In this document: one piece after another, positions 58,988 to 64,000 of the stretch
Layout of the letters: each line of letters opens with the position of its first letter
Numbering within the stretch: the first letter of the stretch is position 1
Assembly (NCBI GenBank): GCA_000514715.1
Contig: KI911459.1
Span: 62,001 to 126,000, forward strand
Source: Streptomyces sp. CNH099
GTDB taxonomy: Bacteria > Actinomycetota > Actinomycetes > Streptomycetales > Streptomycetaceae
Direction: 5' to 3'
Length of the DNA stretch: 64,000 nt
Translations under genes and position numbers: made by a program
The notes under the pieces: generated by a model
The model's input: only the letters and a program-made list of their open reading frames with translations
What the model was told of the DNA's origin: nothing
Databases searched by the model: none

Positions 58988-59946
58988 CAGGCGGCACTCC
59001 TCAGTCGGGGGTTGACCAGCAGATAGAGGATGTCGATGACGAGGTTGACGACCACGAACGCGACGGCGACGGTCAGCACCACGCCCTGCACGACCGCGGG
59101 GTCGCCGTTCTTCACCGCGTTGATCATCAGCGTGCCCATGCCGGGCAGCGAGAAGATCGTCTCGATCACGACCGCGCCGCCGAGCAGGTAGCCCACCCGC
59201 AGTCCGAGGACGGTCAGCGGGTTGACCAGCGCGTTGCGCAGCACGTTGCGGCCGACCACGACGACCGGCGGCAGCCCGCTGCCGATCGCCGTGCGCACGT
59301 AGTCCTTGTCCAGCTCCTCCACCACCGCCGTGCGGACGATGCGGATGAGCTGCGCGGCGACGTGCAGCGACAGCGCGACGGCCGGCAGCGTCATGGTCTT
59401 GAGCCAGCCGGTGAACGAGTCGCCCGGATTCACGTACCCCCCGGAGGGGAACCACCCCAGGTCCACCGCCAGGTACTGGATCAGCAGCAGCGCCACCCAG
59501 AAGGCGGGGGCGGCGACGCCGACCAGCGACACGACGCGGATCAGCTGGTCCGGGGCGCGGTCGCGGTAGATCGCGGCCGTGACCCCGAAGACCACCGACA
59601 GCACGATGGCGATGGCGAGCCCCATGAAGGTGAGCTGCAGGGTCAGCGGCAGCGCGGTGGTCACCTGGTCGAGGACCGGCCGGCCGTTGAGCACGCTGAG
59701 ACCCATGTCGCCGCGCAGCAGGTCGCCGACGAACGCGGCGTAGCGGACGGGCAGCGGGTCGTTGAGCCCGTGCTCCTCGCGGTAGTCGTCGAGCTGCTGC
59801 TCGGTGGGGTTGGCACCCTGGAAGTGCGCCACCGCCGGGTCGACGTCCGAGAAGCGCATGACGAGGAAGACGAACAGCACGATGCCGAGCATCAGTGGGA
59901 CGAGCAGGGCGATGCGCCGTAGCAGCATCCTGGCGATCTGGGCCAC
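58987..59946 (-). CDS. ABC transporter permease (DppB type)
   Basis: 319 residues from GTG at 59946. Six membrane segments, a long loop after the first helix (SDVDPAVAHFQGANPTEQQLDDYREEHGLNDPLPVRY), typical of DppB/OppB, and the EAA motif LDKDYVRTAIGSGLPPVVVVGRNVLRNAL. It pairs with the DppC half of the next gene to form the pore. The 25-bp gap to the binding-protein gene places it in the same operon. Confidence 0.93.
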   Translation of the reverse strand: MAQIARMLLRRIALLVPLMLGIVLFVFLVMRFSDVDPAVAHFQGANPTEQQLDDYREEHGLNDPLPVRYAAFVGDLLRGDMGLSVLNGRPVLDQVTTALPLTLQLTFMGLAIAIVLSVVFGVTAAIYRDRAPDQLIRVVSLVGVAAPAFWVALLLIQYLAVDLGWFPSGGYVNPGDSFTGWLKTMTLPAVALSLHVAAQLIRIVRTAVVEELDKDYVRTAIGSGLPPVVVVGRNVLRNALVNPLTVLGLRVGYLLGGAVVIETIFSLPGMGTLMINAVKNGDPAVVQGVVLTVAVAFVVVNLVIDILYLLVNPRLRSAA

Positions 59947-59971
59947 GTACGTGAGCTCCTAGCCTGTCGAT

Positions 59972-61609
59972 TCAGCCCTGGACGGGCTTGGCCTTGAGCA
60001 GGTTGATGCCGGGGTACGCCTGCGGCTGGATCCCGGTCAGGGCGTCGGGGTCCCAGGCGGTGATCAGCTCGTTGTGGACCACGGGGTAGATGACCGCGTT
60101 CTCCGCGATGACGTCGAGGTACTCCTGCGTCATCTGCTTCTTCTTCTCCTGGTCCGGCTCGCGCGTGGCCGCGTCCATGAGCCGGAACAGCTCCTTGGCC
60201 TCCGGGGCCTGGGACCAGCGGGAGTACTGCATCCAGACGTTGTCCGCCGTGTAGTTGTAACGGAGGATCAGGTCGGGGTCGATGCCGAGCTGGTTGGGGT
60301 TCGAGGCGGACGCGACGACCTGGTAGTCCGCCTTCTGGTCCAGCTTCGTGAACAGCGCCGAGGTCTCCTGCGGTTCGAGGGTGGTCTCGACGCCGACGGC
60401 GTCCCAGGACTCCTTGATCGTCGGGATGCAGTCCGCGATCCAGCTGACGGTCGACGCCATGAGCGTGACCTTCAGCCCGCTGACCCCGGCGTCCTCAAGC
60501 AGGGCCCTGGCCTTGTCGGGGGAGTAGTCGTAGACGGTCCTGGCCTTGCGGTACGTGGGGTTGCCCTCGTCGAGGAAGGAGCTGGCGGCCTTGCCGTAGC
60601 CGCGCAGGGCGGCCTCGATCATCTTGTCGGTGTCGATGGCGTAGTGCAGGGCCTGGCGCACGCGTACGTCGTCGAAGGGCGCCTGCTCGGTGTTGAAGAG
60701 CAGGAACAGGTGGTTCATGCCGGCGCCGCCCTCGACGGTGAGGCCGTCCTGCTCCAGCTGCTTGACGTTGGCGTAGGGGATGTTGTCGGAGATCTGTGCG
60801 CCGGCGCTCTCGCCGGAGATCTTCGCGACCCGGGGGGCGGCGTCCACGATGGACAGCCAGTTCATCTTCTTGAAGTTCGCCTTGCGCGGGCCGTTGTAGT
60901 CCGCGTAGGCCTCGAAGGAGGTGTTCGACAGCGGCTGGTTCGCCGTCATCTTGTACGGGCCGGACCCCACGGTGACCTCGGGCACGCCGGTGTCGAGGTC
61001 CCGCCAGGCGCCGGACCTGCTCAGGATGTGCTTGGGCAGGATCTTCGCGAGGGTGAGCCGGGACAGCCCGTCCGGGAAGGGGAAGTTGAGCACCAGGTCG
61101 ACGGTGTTCTCCCCGGTCTTCCTGGCCTCCTTCAGCCAGGCGGCGAAGAACCCGCGGGCGAGGGTCTGGGTCTCGGGGTCGAGTATCCGGTCGAAGGTGA
61201 ACACCACGTCGTCGGCGGTGACCGGCTCGCCGTCGTGCCACGTCGCGCCGTCGCGCAGGGTGAACGACCAGGTGGCCGCGCCGGGGTCGGCGGGCGCAGC
61301 GGTCGCCAGCGCGGGGTAGGGCTCGCGGGTGATGGGGTCGGTGTCGAGCAGGCCCTCGAAGATGTGGTGGTTGCTGGCCACCGAGAACGCCGACGCGGTC
61401 AGCGTGGGGTCCCAGCTCTGGTCGTTGCCGTACCCGATGACGGCGGTGACGGAGCCGGCGCTGTCGCCCCCGCCGGTGTCGGAGGTCGATTCCGGACCTC
61501 CGGAGCAGGCGGCCAGCGCCGGCGCCATGACGCCGAAGGCGCCCAGCGCCCCGCCGTACTGCAGCACTCGCCGGCGGTCGACGCCCGGCTCTGGTGAAAC
61601 GTCGCTCAC
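59972..61609 (-). CDS. ABC transporter substrate-binding lipoprotein (family 5)
   Basis: 545 residues from GTG at 61609 with GGAGG upstream. A Tat-type signal (DRRRVLQYGGALGAFGVM) ends in the lipobox LAAC (C34), so it is exported folded and lipid-anchored. The SBP_bac_5 fold follows, with the motif TWSFTLRDGATWHDGEPVTADDVVFTFDRI. The family binds peptides, nickel or oligosaccharides. Here the DapA-like lyase in the operon argues for an acidic sugar or peptide-like ligand, which is inference. Its promoter is clear (TTGACC, 18 bp, TATGTT). Confidence 0.93.
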   Translation of the reverse strand: MSDVSPEPGVDRRRVLQYGGALGAFGVMAPALAACSGGPESTSDTGGGDSAGSVTAVIGYGNDQSWDPTLTASAFSVASNHHIFEGLLDTDPITREPYPALATAAPADPGAATWSFTLRDGATWHDGEPVTADDVVFTFDRILDPETQTLARGFFAAWLKEARKTGENTVDLVLNFPFPDGLSRLTLAKILPKHILSRSGAWRDLDTGVPEVTVGSGPYKMTANQPLSNTSFEAYADYNGPRKANFKKMNWLSIVDAAPRVAKISGESAGAQISDNIPYANVKQLEQDGLTVEGGAGMNHLFLLFNTEQAPFDDVRVRQALHYAIDTDKMIEAALRGYGKAASSFLDEGNPTYRKARTVYDYSPDKARALLEDAGVSGLKVTLMASTVSWIADCIPTIKESWDAVGVETTLEPQETSALFTKLDQKADYQVVASASNPNQLGIDPDLILRYNYTADNVWMQYSRWSQAPEAKELFRLMDAATREPDQEKKKQMTQEYLDVIAENAVIYPVVHNELITAWDPDALTGIQPQAYPGINLLKAKPVQG

Positions 61610-61680
61610 GGTGCCTCCAGGAGGGAAAACAGGGGATGGCGCCGCGCCCGTCCCTGTCCCTGGGATAGGCGAGGTCGTGG

Positions 61681-61700
61681 GAGGTCCTACGTTCTACCTC
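61681..61700. promoter_or_regulatory. Imperfect palindrome just downstream of the ABC operon promoter
   Basis: GAGGT/ACCTC arms enclose a partly symmetric centre with 14 of 20 positions matching. It lies 10 bp after the -10, a good place for a repressor. Confidence 0.45.
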
Positions 61701-61709
61701 TTGGCGGTG

Positions 61710-61739
61710 AACATAGAAGTCCGCCGGGAGGCGGGTCAA
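61710..61739 (-). promoter_or_regulatory. Promoter of the ABC/aldolase operon
   Basis: -35 TTGACC (61739-61734), 18-bp spacer, -10 TATGTT (61715-61710). The leader is about 95 nt long before the GTG at 61609. Confidence 0.75.
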
Positions 61740-61766
61740 GAGGTCGGCGGCAAGCGTTATCCGGTG

Positions 61767-61970
61767 TCAACCCAGCTGGAGCCGGGCATCCACGACGATC
61801 TGGCCCGGCTCCGCGCGCCCTTCGGGCGCATCCGGCAGCGGGGTGCGCCCCTGCGCCTCGTCCAGCGCGCCGTGCAGCGCCGCCAATCCGCGGTAGTGGT
61901 GGGCGTGGTGCCGGGTGAGCGGCCGCGGCGCGAGCGCGACCAGCGGCGAGAGCAGTTGTTCGAGCACATA
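61767..61970 (-). pseudogene. Possible gene remnant or very small gene in the 503-bp gap
   Basis: A minus-strand frame is open from a TAA near 62052 to the stop at 61767. The visible residues (NGYVLEQLLSPLVALAPRP, TRHHAHHYRGLAALHGALDE) look protein-like, with coding-type third-position GC. The only starts are GTG codons without a ribosome site at 61970-61965. It may be the C-terminal end of a lost gene, or a real protein of about 67 residues. The rest of 61610-62112 holds the ABC promoter, its palindrome and a terminator. Confidence 0.35.
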
Positions 61971-62052
61971 GCCGTTGCGGCGGAGCAGCGGCCGGGCGAG
62001 CTTCGCCGGGTCGTGCCTGGCCGCCGGGCCCCGGCCCCGCCCGCGAACGGTT

Positions 62053-62080
62053 TACGCCCCGGCGCGGGCGCCGGGGCGTA
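62053..62080 (-). terminator. Terminator after the flavin oxidoreductase
   Basis: TACGCCCCGGCGC is perfectly inverted as GCGCCGGGGCGTA with a 2-nt centre, 33 bp past the stop. It is followed on the minus strand by TAAA-like sequence. Confidence 0.75.
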
Positions 62081-62112
62081 CCGTGTCGGCGCCCGCGCGG
62101 GGGCGTTCGGGC

Positions 62113-63036
62113 TCAGGACACCTGCGGCAGCACCTCGGAGGCGATCAGCTCCAGGTGGTCCAGGTCGGACAGGTCGAGAATCTGCAGGTAGAAGCGCTGT
62201 GCACCGACGGCTCCGTAGCTGCCGATCTTCTCGACGACCTCCGCCGGGGTGCCGGCCAGGCCGTTCTCCTTCAGCTCGGGCACCTCCCGGCCGATGGCCT
62301 CCGCCCGCCGGGCCACCTCCGCGTCGTCCTTGCCGACGCAGGCGATGAGCGCGTTGGAGTACACCAGGTCCGACGGCGCCCGGCCGGCGGCCTCGGCCGC
62401 CTCGCGGACCCGGGCGAACTGCCGCTCGGTGTCCGCCGCCGAGCTGAACGGCACGTTGAACTCCGCCGCGTAGCGGGCGGCCAGCGCCGGGGTCCGCTTC
62501 GCGCCCATGCCGCCGATCAGCACCGGCAGCGGCGCCTGCACCGGCTTGGGCAGCGCGGGGGAGTCCCGCAGCTCGTAGTGCGTCCCGGAGTAGCTGAAGG
62601 TCTCGCCCGTCGGCGTCCCCCACAGCCCCGTCACGATCGCCAGCTGCTCCTCCAGCCGGGCGAACTTCTCCTTCGGGAACGGGATCCCGTACGCGGTGTG
62701 CTCGTCCTCGAACCACCCCGCGCCGATGCCCATCTCGATCCGCCCTCCGGACATCTGGTCCACCTGCGCCACCTGGATGGCCAGCGGGCCGGGGAGCCGG
62801 AAGGTGGCGGCGGTCATCAGCGTGCCGAGCCGGATGCGGCGGGTCTCGCGGGCCAGCCCGGCCAGCGTGACCCAGGCGTCGGTGGGGCCGGGCAGGCCGC
62901 TCACGTCGCCCATCTTCAGATAGTGGTCGGAGCGGAAGAAGGCGTCGAAGCCGAGGTCCTCGGTGGCGCGGGCCACCGTGAGGAGGGTGTCGTACGAGGC
63001 GCCCTGCTGCGGTTCTGTGAAGATGCGGAGATCCAT
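62113..63036 (-). CDS. LLM-class F420-dependent oxidoreductase
   Basis: 307-residue luciferase-like TIM barrel, of the TIGR03560 group by pattern. Conserved N-terminal FDAFFRSDHYL, TLMTAATFRLPGPLAIQVAQVDQMSGGRIEMGIGAGW and the flavin-phosphate loop PVLIGGMGAKRTPALAARYAAEFN. These proteins usually use F420H2 to oxidise or reduce varied substrates. The neighbour upstream is a thiolase gene on the same strand. The leaderless pattern (CACAAT 6 nt upstream of the ATG) suggests its own promoter. Confidence 0.9.
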   Translation of the reverse strand: MDLRIFTEPQQGASYDTLLTVARATEDLGFDAFFRSDHYLKMGDVSGLPGPTDAWVTLAGLARETRRIRLGTLMTAATFRLPGPLAIQVAQVDQMSGGRIEMGIGAGWFEDEHTAYGIPFPKEKFARLEEQLAIVTGLWGTPTGETFSYSGTHYELRDSPALPKPVQAPLPVLIGGMGAKRTPALAARYAAEFNVPFSSAADTERQFARVREAAEAAGRAPSDLVYSNALIACVGKDDAEVARRAEAIGREVPELKENGLAGTPAEVVEKIGSYGAVGAQRFYLQILDLSDLDHLELIASEVLPQVS

Positions 63037-63042
63037 GGGGCC

Positions 63043-63048
63043 ATTGTG
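63043..63048 (-). promoter_or_regulatory. -10 element of leaderless flavin oxidoreductase transcript
   Basis: CACAAT on the minus strand lies 6 nt before the ATG at 63036. No ribosome site is visible. Confidence 0.45.
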
Positions 63049-63120
63049 CTGCAGCGGGGCCCGGCGCCTTCCCGGGGCACGGCGAAGGGCGCGGCGCCGC
63101 CGCCCGCCGTTCTCGTGCCC

Positions 63121-63152
63121 GTTCCTCAGGTGTTCCTCAGGTGTTCCTCAGG
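63121..63152. repeat. 11-bp tandem repeat containing the thiolase stop codon
   Basis: GTTCCTCAGGT is repeated three times (63121, 63132, 63143, last copy ending C). On the minus strand each copy has TGA. Since 11 is not a multiple of three, the three TGAs fall in all three frames. Confidence 0.85.
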
Positions 63153-64000
63153 CGTGTTCCACCAGCACCGCCGTGCCCTGCCCCACGCCGACGCACATCG
63201 TCGCCAGCCCCCGCCGCGCGCCGGTACGCGCCATCCGGTGCAGCAGCGTCGTCAGGATCCGCGCCCCCGAACAGCCCAGCGGGTGGCCGAGCGCGATGGC
63301 CCCGCCGTCCGGGTTGACCGTCTCCGGGTCCAGGCCCAGCCGGTCCACGCAGGCCAGCGACTGGGCCGCGAACGCCTCGTTCAGCTCCGCCGTCTCGACG
63401 TCGGCCACCGACCAGCCGAGCCGGTCCAGCGCCTTGCGCGTGGCCGGCACCGGGCCGATGCCCATGACGTCGGGGTGGACGCCGGCGGAGGCGCCGGCCG
63501 CGTACCGGCCGAGGGAGTCCAGGCCCAGGTCGGCCAGCGCCTCCTCGCTGACCAGCAGCAGCGCCGCCGCCCCGTCGTTCATGGGCGAGGAGTTGCCGGC
63601 GGTCACGCTGCCGCCCTCCCGGAACACCGGCTTCAGCTGCGCCAGCCGCTCCGCCGACGTGTCCTCGCGGATGCACTCGTCGGCCGTCACCGCCCCGCCG
63701 TCGCCGGGCCGTACGACGGGCAGCAGCTCGGCGTCGAAGTGCCCCGCCGCCCGGGCGGCCGCGGCCCGCCGGTGGCTGCGCAGCGCGAACTCGTCCTGCC
63801 GCGCCCGCCCCACGCCGTACCGCCCGGCCACCTCCTCCGCGGTCTCGCCCATCGCCAGCAGCCCGTGCAGCTCGCGCATCCGCGGGTTGACCAGCCGCCA
63901 GCCCAGCCGGGTGTCGGCCGTCGCCAGCGCGCGCGGCAGCGCCTCGTCCGGCCGCGGCAGGACGAACGGCGCGCGGCTCATCGACTCCGAGCCGCCCGCC
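63148..64000 (-). CDS. Acetyl-CoA acetyltransferase (thiolase), N-terminal part outside window
   Basis: The C-terminal 283 or so residues of a thiolase; the frame runs off the window end at a GGxESMSRAPF-type motif, so about 110 N-terminal residues, including the first catalytic cysteine, are missing from view. Visible motifs: AGNSSPMNDGAAAL, ELNEAFAAQSLACV, the catalytic His in ALGHPLGCSGAR and the second catalytic Cys in TMCVGVGQG. It performs thiolytic cleavage or condensation of acyl-CoA and fits the beta-oxidation genes upstream. Its stop lies inside a short tandem repeat. Confidence 0.93.
   Translation of the reverse strand, partial: AGGSESMSRAPFVLPRPDEALPRALATADTRLGWRLVNPRMRELHGLLAMGETAEEVAGRYGVGRARQDEFALRSHRRAAAARAAGHFDAELLPVVRPGDGGAVTADECIREDTSAERLAQLKPVFREGGSVTAGNSSPMNDGAAALLLVSEEALADLGLDSLGRYAAGASAGVHPDVMGIGPVPATRKALDRLGWSVADVETAELNEAFAAQSLACVDRLGLDPETVNPDGGAIALGHPLGCSGARILTTLLHRMARTGARRGLATMCVGVGQGTAVLVEHA

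Noticed and set aside
1..64000. CRISPR arrays, tRNA genes, attachment sites, insertion sequences
   Set aside because: No spaced direct repeats of the right size, no cloverleaf-like sequence, no transposase or integrase frames were seen in the gaps.

Overview
The window reads as chromosomal DNA of a Streptomyces-like actinomycete. It has very high GC, GTG starts, rare TTA codons, many ATGA/GTGA gene overlaps, SARP-type regulators, F420-type oxidoreductases, secreted Tat/Sec hydrolases and the DnaE2 mutasome. I recognise about 48 protein genes. I found no rRNA, tRNA, CRISPR array, transposase or phage module, and no complete biosynthetic gene cluster.

Layout. (1) 1-4.5 kb: the C-terminal part of error-prone polymerase dnaE2, overlapped by an ImuB-like Y-family relative that has lost its catalytic acids and its fingers region. 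(2) 4.5-10.5 kb: malonyl-CoA synthetase matB; a copper module of copA and a divergent His-rich secreted protein around three CsoR-type palindromes; then ddaH. (3) 10.6-20.5 kb: a large AfsR/SARP regulator, a secreted DUF1906 cell-wall hydrolase-like protein, a Nudix hydrolase, a double GNAT, a small GntR, a membrane-tethered XRE protein and a small conserved-looking protein. (4) 20.6-27.4 kb: a DrrAB-like exporter with divergent TetR and twin operators, a subtilisin-like protease with a TTA codon, an orphan Type ISP C-terminal protein and a PdxI-like aldo/keto reductase. (5) 27.5-35.1 kb: hmgA-gntR divergent from aldehyde and alcohol dehydrogenases, then an amidase and a PatB-like lyase. (6) 35.3-46.1 kb: a lipid or xenobiotic catabolism island (MaoC hydratase, SDR, acyl-CoA dehydrogenase, ACAD10-type phosphotransferase, FAD dehydrogenase, three TetRs). 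Two operator families link these genes into two small regulons. The island also carries a gluconokinase/metallo-beta-lactamase fusion and a DUF202 pair. (7) 46.2-54.8 kb: an MFS transporter, a sialidase, a second SARP-ATPase regulator and an MMPL exporter preceded by a textbook 11-bp-periodic SARP box. (8) 54.9-64 kb: a peptide-type ABC operon ending in a DapA-family aldolase, an LLM flavin oxidoreductase and the C-terminal part of a thiolase.

Regulation is readable in unusual detail. Nine genes have a -10-like hexamer 6-8 nt before the start codon, which suggests leaderless transcripts. Two of these genes carry a TTA codon, which predicts bldA dependence. Several -35/-10 pairs have palindromes exactly in the spacer or across the -10. 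Perfect hairpins close most convergent gene pairs.
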